NCBI RefSeq assembly: GCF_026341825.1
Contig: NZ_JAPENY010000003.1
Span: 2,170,001-2,234,000, forward strand
Length of the DNA stretch: 64,000 nt
Direction of reading: 5' to 3'
Source: Streptomyces sp. NBC_00620
Lineage (GTDB): Bacteria > Actinomycetota > Actinomycetes > Streptomycetales > Streptomycetaceae
How positions within the stretch are numbered: position 1 is the stretch's first letter; each line of letters begins with the position of its first letter. A program made the position numbers and the translations under genes. Of this stretch, positions 48,849 through 62,072 are shown piece after piece. A model generated the notes under the pieces. That model searched no databases. It saw nothing but the letters and a program-made list of their open reading frames with translations, and had not been told where the DNA came from.

Positions 48849-49182
48849 GGGTTCCACCCGATTTACTTGAGTCGATCGCTTCACGTCAAAGACGCTAACG
48901 CCTGCCACTGACAATGCGCCCCGACGCCCGTCCGACCTGTGGATAACTCGGGCACATCTCCGTGAAAACCCTGCCGAAATCCCCGTCGAGAACCCGGCCG
49001 GAGACTCCATGAGAATGGATGTTCGATTTTGGTGTCAAGCGCACCACGCGGCATCACCGAGAGTTCACCGGCGCTCCCGCACCGGCTGGATCCCGGGCCT
49101 CGCACCTCACCCGGGCATCCGGCGTGCACAGCGGCCCGCTGCTACGCGAAGGCCGTCGCGGGAGCCGGAGTCCTGGCTGTAC
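48849..49182. other. 334-bp recA promoter region
   Basis: No gene. Contains the LexA box at 49013-49024. The rest is ordinary upstream sequence; no second palindrome found. Confidence 0.7.
49013..49024 (-). promoter_or_regulatory. LexA (SOS) box upstream of recA
   Basis: On the minus strand GAACATCCATTC, a close match to the Gram-positive SOS box GAAC-N4-GTTC with one deviating half. From memory the same 12-mer occurs before recA in other Streptomyces. Confidence 0.75.
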
Positions 49183-50415
49183 TCACCTGGTGAACAACCG
49201 CCGCATGCGCGCGAAGAGGGGGCTCGAGCCCCGTTCCCGGTGACCGTGCACCCGGGGGTCGTCCGTGACGTCGTACCGCTTCACGTAGGCACCCAGGAAG
49301 GCCTGCAGTGTGGCGACCGCGGGGATGGCGATCAGCGCGCCCACCGCACCGAGGAGCGCGGTGCCCGCGACGACCGACCCGAAGGCGACCGCGGGGTGGA
49401 TGTCGACGGTCTTCGCGGTCAGCTTGGGCTGCAGCACGTAGTTCTCGAACTGCTGGTAGATCACGACGAAGATCAGCACCCACAGCGCGTACCAGGGATC
49501 GACCGTGAAGGCGATCAGCATCGGCAGGGCGCCCGCGAGATAGGTACCGATGGTGGGGATGAACTGCGAGACCAGGCCCACCCAGACGGCGAGCACGGGC
49601 GCGTAGGGCACGCCCAGGGATTCCAGCAGGATGTAGTGCGCGACCCCCGAGATGAGCGCCATCAGACCGCGTGAGTACAGATAACCGCCGGTCTTGTCCA
49701 CGGCGATCTCCCACGCGCGCAGGACCTCTGCCTGCCGGGCGGGCGGCAGCACGGAGCACAGCGCGCGGCGCAGCCTCGGCCCGTCCGCGGCGAAGTAGAA
49801 GGAGAACAGCGTGATCGTCAGCAGCTGGAAGAGGCCTCCGAGCACCTGGGTGGAGACGTCCAGGACACCGGTGGCGCTGTTCTGGACGTAGTTGCGCAGC
49901 CAGTCGGAGCGGAGCAGGCCCTCCTGGACGTCGACCCGCTTCAGGTCGGTGTTGAAATGCGCGTTGATCCAGTTGATGACGGAGTCGAGGTAGTTCGGAA
50001 AGTCCTCGACGATCTTGATGATCTGGCCCGCGAGCATGGAGCCGAGCAGCGTGACGAATCCGGCGGCGAAGATCAACAGGCCGAGGAAGACCAGGAAGGT
50101 GGCCAGCCCCCTGCGCATGCCGTACGAGGCCATCCGGCTCACCGCGGGCTCGATGGCGAGCGCCAGGAAGAACGCGATCAGGATGTTGATCAGCAAGCCG
50201 GTGAGCTCGTGGAACGCCCAACTGCCCAACTGGAACACGGCGATGAGCGCGAGGGCGAGCACCATGGCGCGTGGCAGCCATCGCGGCATGCGCCCGCCCT
50301 GCGCGGCGGCGTCCCCGGCCGGGGGGCCGGCGGGCGGCGTCGTGCCGAACGGTGATGCCTGCTGGGCGACCTGAGCGGTCTCGTCTGTCGGGGCCACGGA
50401 GCAAGTCTCGCCCAC
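49183..50415 (-). CDS. AI-2E-family (TqsA/PerM-like) membrane transporter
   Basis: A 410-aa membrane protein. N-terminal 45 residues are polar; hydrophobic segments lie at about 50-70, 72-92, 100-125, then a soluble part (about 135-190) and further helices about 195-220, 265-285, 290-320 (VGLVSQFIPTIGTYLAGALP), 325-345 and 360-390. QQFENYVLQPKLTAKTVDIHP is the family signature. Possible exporter of small molecules; actual substrate unknown. Start uncertain: GTG 50415 or GTG 50397, neither with a strong ribosome-binding site. Confidence 0.85.
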   Translation of the reverse strand: MGETCSVAPTDETAQVAQQASPFGTTPPAGPPAGDAAAQGGRMPRWLPRAMVLALALIAVFQLGSWAFHELTGLLINILIAFFLALAIEPAVSRMASYGMRRGLATFLVFLGLLIFAAGFVTLLGSMLAGQIIKIVEDFPNYLDSVINWINAHFNTDLKRVDVQEGLLRSDWLRNYVQNSATGVLDVSTQVLGGLFQLLTITLFSFYFAADGPRLRRALCSVLPPARQAEVLRAWEIAVDKTGGYLYSRGLMALISGVAHYILLESLGVPYAPVLAVWVGLVSQFIPTIGTYLAGALPMLIAFTVDPWYALWVLIFVVIYQQFENYVLQPKLTAKTVDIHPAVAFGSVVAGTALLGAVGALIAIPAVATLQAFLGAYVKRYDVTDDPRVHGHRERGSSPLFARMRRLFTR

Positions 50416-50457
50416 GCCACCGACAATCGGGTGCCCGCCCCGGATCTTCGTGCCCCG

Positions 50458-50652
50458 TCAGCGGTTTTCGTACGGAACGTCCGCGGCCGCGCACACCACG
50501 CGCCACACGTCCTTGGCCTCCCAGCCGGCGTTGAGCGCCTCGTGAACGGTCCGCCCGCCCAGCTCCGTCATCACGTGATCGCGCGCGAAGGTGTCGGCGT
50601 ACTCCGTACCGAAGTGATCCGCCATCCGCTGCCAGAAGACCGTCAACCGCAT
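50458..50652 (-). CDS. DUF3046 protein
   Basis: A small conserved actinobacterial protein of 64 aa: MRLTVFWQRMADHFGTEYAD, DHVMTELGGRTVHEALNAG, AKDVWRVVCAAADVPYENR. It matches DUF3046 and is habitually found next to recA. Function unknown. ATG 50652 has GATACT ending 6 nt upstream, so it may be leaderless. Confidence 0.85.
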   Translation of the reverse strand: MRLTVFWQRMADHFGTEYADTFARDHVMTELGGRTVHEALNAGWEAKDVWRVVCAAADVPYENR

Positions 50653-50733
50653 GACTCCAGTATCCCGCTCCTGAGGGTGGGCCCGAGCCGGGGACCGCTT
50701 GTGGAGACCGCTTTCCGTCCTACGGTCTGACCC

Positions 50734-51687
50734 ATGGCCGAATCCGGAGCATCCCCACTCCCCCCGACGCCCCCGGCGCACTCCCCGCTCTCGCGCGCCG
50801 AGCACTTCGTCTGGCTCACGGCGCGCGTGCTGGAGCAGCGCCGCTTCGAGTACCACTTCCTGAACAGCGATGTCGGCGGCGCGGATGCGGTGGAGACCGC
50901 GCTGGCCGCCTACCGCAATGACGACGACGGCTACGGTCACGCGCTGGAACCCGATCTGCGCGGCCCGGTGAGCCAGCCGTTGCACACCGGGCACGCGCTG
51001 CGCGTGCTCGACTCGATCGGGCGCTGCGGCGGACAGCGCGTGGAGCGTATGTGCCGCTATCTGACCTCCGTCTCGACGCCGGACGGCGCACTGCCGGCGA
51101 TCCATCCCAGCCAGCGCGGCTATCCGACGGCTCCCTTCGTGCCGGTCGTCGACAACCCGCCGAGCGAACTCCTCGCCACCGGGCCCGTGGTGGGCCTGCT
51201 GCACCGCAACGAGGTGTGGCACGCCTGGCTGTTCCGGGCGACCGACTTCTGCTGGCAGGCGATCGAGTCCCTGGAGAAGTCCCACCCGTACGAGATCGAG
51301 GCCGCCGTGGCCTTCCTGGACTCCGCGCCCGACCGCCCGCGCGCGGAGGCGGCCGCCGACCGTCTGGGCCGCCTGGTACGCGAACACCGGCTCGCGGCGC
51401 TGGACCCGGAGCGTCTCGACGCGTTCCCCGTGGCGCCCGGCTACGCGCCCGGTGAGCACCATTTCCCGCACGACTACGCGAAGACCCCGGGCTCACTCGC
51501 GCGCGCGTGGTTCACCGACGAGGAAATGACGCACTCACTCGACCACTTGGCGAACGAGCAGGAAGAGGACGGCGGCTGGCCGATCCGCTGGCGCCAGTGG
51601 GCGCCGGGCACCGCCCTGGAGTGCCGCCCCATCGTGACGATCGAGGCGCTGCGCACCCTGAGGGCGTACGGACGGTCCATCAGCTGA
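50734..51687 (+). CDS. Alpha/alpha-toroid protein, prenyltransferase/squalene-cyclase-like
   Basis: A 317-aa protein with helical repeats of the alpha/alpha toroid type. GYGHALEPDLRGPVSQPLHT and QEEDGGWPIRWRQW resemble the QW repeats of terpene cyclases and the beta subunits of prenyltransferases. The catalytic DxDD acid of squalene-hopene cyclases is not seen, so enzymatic activity is uncertain. TACGGT ends 7 nt before ATG 50734, with no ribosome-binding site. It is divergent from DUF3046. Confidence 0.6.
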   Translation: MAESGASPLPPTPPAHSPLSRAEHFVWLTARVLEQRRFEYHFLNSDVGGADAVETALAAYRNDDDGYGHALEPDLRGPVSQPLHTGHALRVLDSIGRCGGQRVERMCRYLTSVSTPDGALPAIHPSQRGYPTAPFVPVVDNPPSELLATGPVVGLLHRNEVWHAWLFRATDFCWQAIESLEKSHPYEIEAAVAFLDSAPDRPRAEAAADRLGRLVREHRLAALDPERLDAFPVAPGYAPGEHHFPHDYAKTPGSLARAWFTDEEMTHSLDHLANEQEEDGGWPIRWRQWAPGTALECRPIVTIEALRTLRAYGRSIS

Positions 51688-51773
51688 CCTTGCGGGTGCC
51701 GTGACGGACTGCGACGTACGGCCCGGCCGCCGACCCACGTGTCCTTTGCACCCCCGAGCAACAACGCCGCACG

Positions 51774-52082
51774 TCAGCCCGTAATCGCCCGCACTCCCGC
51801 CGTCACCACCACTGCCGCGGCGACCACGAGCAGGAAGGGGGCGCGCAGGATCAGTGCTACGGCGGCCGCGGCAAGCCCCGCGGCTTTCGCGTCCACCACC
51901 AGGACGTGCCCGTCGGCGAAGGTCTGCTGGGCCGTGAGGGCGGCAAGAAGGGCAACGGGCAGCAGGGCGGCGAGGCGCTGGACGAGCGGCCGCTCCAGTA
52001 CTCCGGCGGGGACCAGCAGCCCGATGAGTTTGACGACGTAGCAGCCGACGGCGGTCGCGCCGATCGCGATCCAGATGCTCAA
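51774..52082 (-). CDS. azlD: AzlD-type branched-chain amino acid exporter small subunit
   Basis: A 102-aa protein with three or four transmembrane helices (WIAIGATAVGCYVVKLIG; LVQRLAALLPVALLAALTAQ; AAGLAAAAVALILRAPFLLVV). It forms the LIV-E exporter with AzlC. The only sensible start is TTG 52082, overlapping the azlC stop (TTGA), so translation is coupled. Confidence 0.87.
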   Translation of the reverse strand: MSIWIAIGATAVGCYVVKLIGLLVPAGVLERPLVQRLAALLPVALLAALTAQQTFADGHVLVVDAKAAGLAAAAVALILRAPFLLVVAAAVVVTAGVRAITG

Positions 52083-52825
52083 CGGTCCTCCCCTGGTGCC
52101 TCGTCGGCGGTCCTCGCGCTGCGGCGGCCCTCTACGTAGAGGGCGGCCGGCGCGGCGAGCGCGGCCACCAGGACGGGGACTCCGGCAGGCAGCAGGGGGA
52201 GCAGACCGAGGCCCAGAAGGACCGCGACACCCGCGACCACACGCTCCGTAGTGGTCTTCAGCATCGGCGCGAGCAGCGCGAGGAAGACGGCGGGCCCTGC
52301 TGCGTCCAGTCCCCACGCGTCGGTGTCACCGATGGCCTCGGCCCCGACAGCGCCGAGCAGCGTGGTGAGGTTCCACAGCACGTAGAGGGTGAGCCCGGTG
52401 ACCGTGAACCCGATGCGGACGCTGCGACGGGTGGGCTGGGCGAGGGCGACGGCTGTGGTCTCGTCGATGACCCACTGCGCGGCGAACGGGCGCACCGCGC
52501 GCGGGAGGGCCAGCAGCTGCGACAGCCTCAGTCCGTAGAACGCGTTGCGCACTCCGAGGAAGAAGGCACCCGCGGCAGCCGTGAGCGGGTTGCCCCCGGC
52601 CGCGAGGGCCCCCACCAGCGCGAACTGTGAGGCGCCGGTGAACACCAGCAGGCTGAGCGCGCAGGTCTGCAGCAGCGTGAGGCCGCTGCCCGCCGAGGTC
52701 ACCCCGAAGGCGAAACCGGACAGGCCGACGGCGATCCCGACTCCCAGGGCGTCCCGGACGACGGCTGCGTCGGGTTTTCCGCCGTCTTCTTTGCGTATGT
52801 CTGCGAGAGCTGTCTGTTCTGCCAC
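52079..52825 (-). CDS. azlC: AzlC-type branched-chain amino acid exporter large subunit
   Basis: LIV-E family permease of 248 aa with about six helices. GVGIAVGLSGFAFGVTSAGSG, LLVFTGASQFALVG, FFLGVRNAFYGLRLS and WVIDETTAVAL are family motifs. Start GTG 52825 lies inside the C-terminal coding part of the AraC-family gene (127-bp overlap), and the AzlC fold begins near 52755, so some overlap is unavoidable. Operon AraC-azlC-azlD. Confidence 0.9.
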   Translation of the reverse strand: MAEQTALADIRKEDGGKPDAAVVRDALGVGIAVGLSGFAFGVTSAGSGLTLLQTCALSLLVFTGASQFALVGALAAGGNPLTAAAGAFFLGVRNAFYGLRLSQLLALPRAVRPFAAQWVIDETTAVALAQPTRRSVRIGFTVTGLTLYVLWNLTTLLGAVGAEAIGDTDAWGLDAAGPAVFLALLAPMLKTTTERVVAGVAVLLGLGLLPLLPAGVPVLVAALAAPAALYVEGRRSARTADEAPGEDR

Positions 52826-53688
52826 GCCTTGGACGGTAGGAGCAGTCGCCCTTCGCCGTCTTGTACGTTCTTGCGCTCACGCTGGTAGGCGCCCGGGGGG
52901 ACGCCCACGATCCGGGTGAAGTGACGGTTGAGGTGCGGCTGGTCGGTGAAGCCGACGGCGACGGCCGCCTCGGCGGGCGCGGAACCGGTGTCCAGGAGGT
53001 GGCGGGCCCGGCGTACGCGGGCGTCGGTCAGCCAAGTGTGGGGCGGCATCCCGTAGGCATCGCGGAACGCTCGCAGCAGCGCGAACGGGCTGGTGCCGAG
53101 TTCGGTGGCGAGCAGCTCCAACGTAGGAGGCTCGGCCATCCGCTCGTCCAGCACGGCACGCGCGCGTGCCGCGATATGAGCACCGGCGGTGCGCACGGCC
53201 CGCCGCGGCAGCGGGCCTCCGTTCAGCCGCAGCAGCCGGGTCACGGCCACCCGCAGCAGGGTGTCGGCGGCGAGCGCGTTGCCCTCCTCCGCGGCCCTGA
53301 GCACCTGGTGGACGAGACCTGCGGCGTACGGATCGTCGAGCACGGGGCTGATGAATCCGGGAGTGCCGCGGATCGTGGTGGTCTCGGCGGCGATCTCGGC
53401 CACCAGTTCCGGGGACGGGTACACCGCCCCGTACCGCCAGCCCTCGGGGACGCCGGCCCGGCCGGTGTGCGGAGTGTCGGGGTTGACCAGCGCCAGTGCG
53501 CCCGGGCCCGCGTACTGGTCGGCGCTGCCGTGGTGGAAGACCTCGACGCCTTCGGCGATGGCGGCGATGACGAAGTTCTCGTGGGTATGCCGCACGAAGA
53601 TCTTCTCGACGTATCGGGCCCGCAGCAGATCGACACCGGGCAGTTCCGCGTACTGCCAGTGCCGCGCCCGCTCCGCCGAAGCCGCCAT
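52699..53688 (-). CDS. AraC-family transcriptional regulator
   Basis: A 329-aa protein: AraC_binding cupin (about 20-150: EKIFVRHTHENFVIAAI, ALALVNPDTPHTG), then the two-helix DNA-binding domain (about 175-275: PTLELLATELGTSPFALLRAFR, AEAAVAVGFTDQPHLNRHFTRIVGVPPGAYQ). A 50-residue tail runs through the start of azlC. Start ATG 53688 gives MAASAERARHWQY, with GGGGG just upstream. It presumably controls azlCD; the ligand may be an amino acid. Confidence 0.88.
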   Translation of the reverse strand: MAASAERARHWQYAELPGVDLLRARYVEKIFVRHTHENFVIAAIAEGVEVFHHGSADQYAGPGALALVNPDTPHTGRAGVPEGWRYGAVYPSPELVAEIAAETTTIRGTPGFISPVLDDPYAAGLVHQVLRAAEEGNALAADTLLRVAVTRLLRLNGGPLPRRAVRTAGAHIAARARAVLDERMAEPPTLELLATELGTSPFALLRAFRDAYGMPPHTWLTDARVRRARHLLDTGSAPAEAAVAVGFTDQPHLNRHFTRIVGVPPGAYQRERKNVQDGEGRLLLPSKAWQNRQLSQTYAKKTAENPTQPSSGTPWESGSPSACPVSPSG

Positions 53689-53825
53689 GCCCCCATTCTG
53701 CGTCAGCGGGCCGCACGGGGTCGTCAGGGCCGTCGGTGACCCACGTACCAGACCGCCGCGAGCACTCCGCGAACACATTTCAGCAGGTCAGGGCGCTTGT
53801 CAGTGGCTGGGTGCAGGATGGACGC

Positions 53826-58808
<4,983 letters not shown>

Positions 58809-58878
58809 CGCCCCAGGAACCACAGCGCCCTCGGCACAGGCCCAAGTCCCCCACCCCCCGACATGCCACCCTGGAGCC

Positions 58879-59748
58879 ATGCCCGAAGGAGACACCGTCT
58901 GGCAAGCCGCGAGGCGGCTGCACCTCGCCCTCGCCGGCAAAGTGCTGATCCGCTCGGACCTACGGGTGCCGAGGTACGCCACCGCCGACCTCACCGGCCG
59001 CACCGTCCTGGATGTGACCCCGCGCGGCAAGCACCTCCTCACCCGGATCGAGGGCGGGCTGACCCTGCACTCGCATCTGCGGATGGACGGTTCGTGGAAG
59101 GTGTACGCGAACGGGCAACGCTGGAGCGGTGGCCCCGCCCACCAGATCCGGGCCATCCTCGGCACCGCGGACCGCACGGCCGTCGGCTACCGGCTCCCCG
59201 TACTGGAGCTGCTCCGCACCGCCGACGAGGACCGAGCCGTGGGGCACCTCGGCCCCGACCTCCTGGGCCCCGGCTGGGACCCGGACAGGGCCCTGGAAAA
59301 CCTGCTGCGCGACCCGGTCCGCCCCCTCGGCGAAGCCCTGCTCGACCAGCGCAATCTCGCCGGCATCGGCAACGTCTACAAGAGTGAGCTGTGCTTCCTC
59401 CTAGGCGTCACCCCCTGGCTCCCCATCGGCGCTCTCCCCGCCGACCGCGCCGCCCACCTGCCCGCCCTCGCCAAGAAACTCCTCGAATCCAACCGCGACC
59501 GCCCGACCCGCAACACCACGGGCCTCGGCGCCCAGGGACACAGCGCCACAGGGCGCGACCAGAACCTCTTCGTGTACGGCCGCGCACCCCGCCCCTGTCT
59601 GCGCTGCCGCACCCCGATCCGCGCGGCCGACCAGGGTGACGGCTCCCGCGAGCGCCCCACCTACTGGTGCCCGACGTGCCAAGCGGGCCCCGCCCCACCA
59701 CCGGGCACCGCCAAACCCCGCACGAGTCCTCGACGTACAACTAATTGA
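58879..59748 (+). CDS. Nei/Fpg-family DNA glycosylase
   Basis: Bifunctional glycosylase/AP lyase for oxidised bases, 289 aa. It begins MPEGDTV (Pro2 is the nucleophile, Glu3 catalytic). HSHLRMDGSWKVY, the H2TH helix pair with LLDQRNLAGIGNVYKSELCF, and the C-terminal zinc finger CLRCRTPI...YWCPTC are present. Closest to actinobacterial Nei2/Nei1. The tail after the finger is Pro/Arg-rich. ATG 58879 is fixed by the MPEGD requirement; only GGAG 2 nt upstream. Confidence 0.93.
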   Translation: MPEGDTVWQAARRLHLALAGKVLIRSDLRVPRYATADLTGRTVLDVTPRGKHLLTRIEGGLTLHSHLRMDGSWKVYANGQRWSGGPAHQIRAILGTADRTAVGYRLPVLELLRTADEDRAVGHLGPDLLGPGWDPDRALENLLRDPVRPLGEALLDQRNLAGIGNVYKSELCFLLGVTPWLPIGALPADRAAHLPALAKKLLESNRDRPTRNTTGLGAQGHSATGRDQNLFVYGRAPRPCLRCRTPIRAADQGDGSRERPTYWCPTCQAGPAPPPGTAKPRTSPRRTTN

Positions 59749-59774
59749 CGACCCGTCAGAAACCCTCGTACCGT
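59745..59774 (+). promoter_or_regulatory. SDR promoter with embedded palindrome
   Basis: -35 TTGACG at 59745-59750, 18-bp spacer, -10 TACCGT at 59769-59774, ending 6 nt before the SDR ATG. TGACG-ACC-CGTCA (59746-59758) is a perfect palindrome overlapping the -35 and the stop codon of the glycosylase gene, a likely repressor site. Confidence 0.6.
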
Positions 59775-59780
59775 CCCTTC

Positions 59781-60545
59781 ATGCCCCTCAAGGCGTACGA
59801 CCTCACCGGACGCACCGCATTCGTCACCGGCGCCGCCAGCGGCATCGGCCGCGCTTCCGCCGTACTGCTCGCAGAGGCGGGCGCCACGGTCCACTGCGCC
59901 GACCGCGACGCGCAGGGCCTGCATGAGACGGCGACCCTGATCAAGGGCCAGGGCGGCACCGCTCACACCCACTCGCTCGACGTCACCGACCGCGACCAGC
60001 TCAGGCAGGCAGTCAGATCCTGCGAACGCCTCGACGTCATGGCAGCGGTCGCCGGGATCATGCACAGCAGCCCCGTCCTGGAGACCAGGGACGAGGACCT
60101 CGACCGTGTGCTGAGGGTCAACTTCAAGGGTGTGCTGTACGCCTGCCAGGAAGCGGCCCACGCGATGATCGCGACCGGTACCCGCGGCAGCATCATCACG
60201 ATGGCCTCGGGCGCCGTCGACACGGGCGGCCCCGGCCTGCTCTGCTACGGCGCCGCGAAGGCGGCGGTCGTCCAGCTGACGAAGACACTGGCGACCGAGA
60301 TCGGCCCGCACGGCATCCGCGTAAACGCGGTGGCGCCCGGCTGGATCCGCACCCCGATGACCGACCGGCACAACGGGGAGGAGCAGGCGCACACCGAGGC
60401 GTTCATGGCCCGGCTGTCCCCACTGGGCCGCGTCGGCGAACCGGAGGACATCGCCCACGCCGTGCTGCACCTCGCCTCCGACGCCTCGGCGTTCACGACA
60501 GGCCAGATCCTCCGGCCCAACGGCGGCGTGGCGATGCCTTGGTAG
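59781..60545 (+). CDS. SDR-family oxidoreductase
   Basis: Classical short-chain dehydrogenase of 254 aa. NAD(P) loop VTGAASGIGRAS, NADH-type acid in CADRDAQG, VAGIM, catalytic Ser in TMASGAV, YGAAK catalytic pair, and the APGWIRTPM loop. Start ATG 59781 without ribosome-binding site; the promoter above predicts a leaderless message. Substrate unknown; the palindromic operator suggests control by a TetR-type regulator encoded elsewhere. Confidence 0.88.
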   Translation: MPLKAYDLTGRTAFVTGAASGIGRASAVLLAEAGATVHCADRDAQGLHETATLIKGQGGTAHTHSLDVTDRDQLRQAVRSCERLDVMAAVAGIMHSSPVLETRDEDLDRVLRVNFKGVLYACQEAAHAMIATGTRGSIITMASGAVDTGGPGLLCYGAAKAAVVQLTKTLATEIGPHGIRVNAVAPGWIRTPMTDRHNGEEQAHTEAFMARLSPLGRVGEPEDIAHAVLHLASDASAFTTGQILRPNGGVAMPW

Positions 60546-60575
60546 CCCGCACTCAGGAAACCGGGTGCCGGACCC

Positions 60576-60851
60576 TCACCGCACACCCTGCGCACGCCTC
60601 TCGCGCGCCCCGCGCCCCCGAGCAGCCCTGCGCCCCTGCCACGCCTCCCACCACCGATCGGACCCAACGGCCCCCGCCGCCCGCGCCTTCGCCACACAGT
60701 GCACCGGAAGCAGGCTCAGCCCCCATCCGCCGGCCGCGACCGCCCCCTCCAGAACCCCCGCGTCAGGCGCCAGTGCGAGCCGGAGCACGCTCCACCACCA
60801 CAGCCCGCCGAGCCCCAGAACCGCCCCCCAACGCACTATCCGCCCCGCCAT
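60576..60851 (-). CDS. Small membrane protein, function unknown
   Basis: A 91-aa protein with two hydrophobic stretches (about 4-27, RIVRWGAVLGLGGLWWWSVL; about 33-50) and an Arg-rich tail. ATG 60851 has GGAGG 8 nt upstream. It converges on the SDR (30 bp). No domain recognised. Confidence 0.6.
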   Translation of the reverse strand: MAGRIVRWGAVLGLGGLWWWSVLRLALAPDAGVLEGAVAAGGWGLSLLPVHCVAKARAAGAVGSDRWWEAWQGRRAARGRGARERRAQGVR

Positions 60852-60949
60852 GGCCAACACCTCCAGCCGGACGCTAGAACACCACCCTCACGCCCGACAG
60901 GGCGCACCAGCAGCACACAGGCGCATCCCGGGCCACCGCAGCGGACAGG

Positions 60950-61435
60950 TCACCGGTTCTCCGCCTGGACGTTCTCCGCCTGGAACATCCAATGGTGCTT
61001 CTCCAGATCCGCCGTGATCCCGATGAAGATGTCCTGGCTCACCGGATCCGGGTCCCCGGTCGCCGCCACCCGTTCCCGCATCCGCGTGATCACCGCGCTC
61101 AGCGCGTCCACGAGCGCCCCTACGGCATCGGTGTCCTTGACCCAGCCCTCGGGAGTCGAGCCGATGCCGCTGCTGGAGGCCACGGTCGCGGCCCGCCCGT
61201 CGGGCGAGACGCCCAGAGTCGAGGCCCGCTCCGCCACGGTGTCGGAGTGCAGGCGGGCGGTGTCCACGACCTCGTCGAGCTGGAGGTGGACGGAGCGGAA
61301 GCGCGGTCCGACCACGTTCCAGTGGATCTGCTTCGCCACAAGCGAGAGGTCGATCAAGTCGACCAGTGCGCCCTGCAGTGCCTCGGACACGGTCTTCAGG
61401 TCCGCGTCGGACAGCGAGCTCTTGACGACGTACAT
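60950..61435 (-). CDS. Dps/ferritin-like DNA-protection protein
   Basis: Dodecameric Dps-type ferritin of 161 aa. KQIHWNVVGPRFRSVHLQLDEV carries the ferroxidase-site His and the acidic residues; TARLHSDTVAERASTLGVSPDG and FIGITADLEKHHWMFQAEN complete the fold. Start ATG 61435 has GGAGG 6 nt upstream. It is transcribed alone downstream of clgR, separated by a strong terminator. Iron sequestration and DNA protection are the known role. Confidence 0.93.
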   Translation of the reverse strand: MYVVKSSLSDADLKTVSEALQGALVDLIDLSLVAKQIHWNVVGPRFRSVHLQLDEVVDTARLHSDTVAERASTLGVSPDGRAATVASSSGIGSTPEGWVKDTDAVGALVDALSAVITRMRERVAATGDPDPVSQDIFIGITADLEKHHWMFQAENVQAENR

Positions 61436-61510
61436 CAGAATCCTCCGATTCTTTACGACCTCACCAACCATTGCATATATGGCCAATTTGGGTCACTCGA
61501 AGGAAAGCGA

Positions 61511-61560
61511 AAGCCCCGGTCGGGGCCTCCAGGTCTCCCTGGAGGCCCCGACCGGGGCTT
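61511..61560 (-). terminator. 22-bp stem terminator after clgR
   Basis: Perfect arms at 61511-61532 and 61539-61560 (AAGCCCCGGTCGGGGCC... with its complement), loop 6 nt. On the minus strand it is followed by CTTTCGCTTTCC. It lies 25 bp past the clgR stop and before the dps gene. Confidence 0.92.
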
Positions 61561-61585
61561 CACACACATTCTCAGTTCATAAGCG

Positions 61586-61963
61586 TCATGCGGCGACGAC
61601 GTCGACAGCCTCCGCAGGCGCCTTGATCGTGACCCGTTCCGGTGGCACACCGGTCACCGAGACGGAATTGAGCATCGGGCGACGCACCGGTGCGGGCACC
61701 GGTTCGGTGGCCGCAGCCGACCGTGCCAGCTCGGCGAGAGCGAGCTCGTCGCTCACTTCCCGCATGAGCTCGGACATCCGTACGTCCAACGCGTCGCAGA
61801 TCGCGGAGAGCAGCTCGGAGGATGCCTCCTTCTGCCCCCGCTCCACCTCGGAGAGATAGCCGAGTGAGACTCGGGCGGACGAGGAGACTTCGCGCAGAGT
61901 ACGGCCCTGGCGCTGGCGCTGCCGACGCAGCACGTCACCAAGCAGGCGACGGAGCAGAATCAT
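61586..61963 (-). CDS. clgR: ClgR-type XRE transcriptional activator of Clp proteases
   Basis: A 125-aa regulator with Cro/C1 helix-turn-helix about 15-70: TLREVSSSARVSLGYLSEVERGQ, SSELLSAICDALDV. It ends in VVAA; in Streptomyces the two C-terminal alanines of ClgR mark it for ClpP degradation (known for the family). Start ATG 61963 gives MILLRRLLGD, GGGAG about 6 nt upstream. It activates clp and lon genes in relatives. Confidence 0.92.
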   Translation of the reverse strand: MILLRRLLGDVLRRQRQRQGRTLREVSSSARVSLGYLSEVERGQKEASSELLSAICDALDVRMSELMREVSDELALAELARSAAATEPVPAPVRRPMLNSVSVTGVPPERVTIKAPAEAVDVVAA

Positions 61964-62072
61964 CGGTGGCTCCCTCCTCGGACCGCGTAGCCGCATCCTT
62001 CACGCCCCACCGTACCGCCTTGCGCCGCGGCCGTGCGGGGAGCAATGTCGTGTTCACTCAGGGCTGCAAACA

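Noticed and set aside
53736..53825. Thirty-codon upstream extension of lhr
   Set aside because: The extension overlaps the AraC upstream region and lacks similarity; ATG 53826 gives the normal Lhr start.
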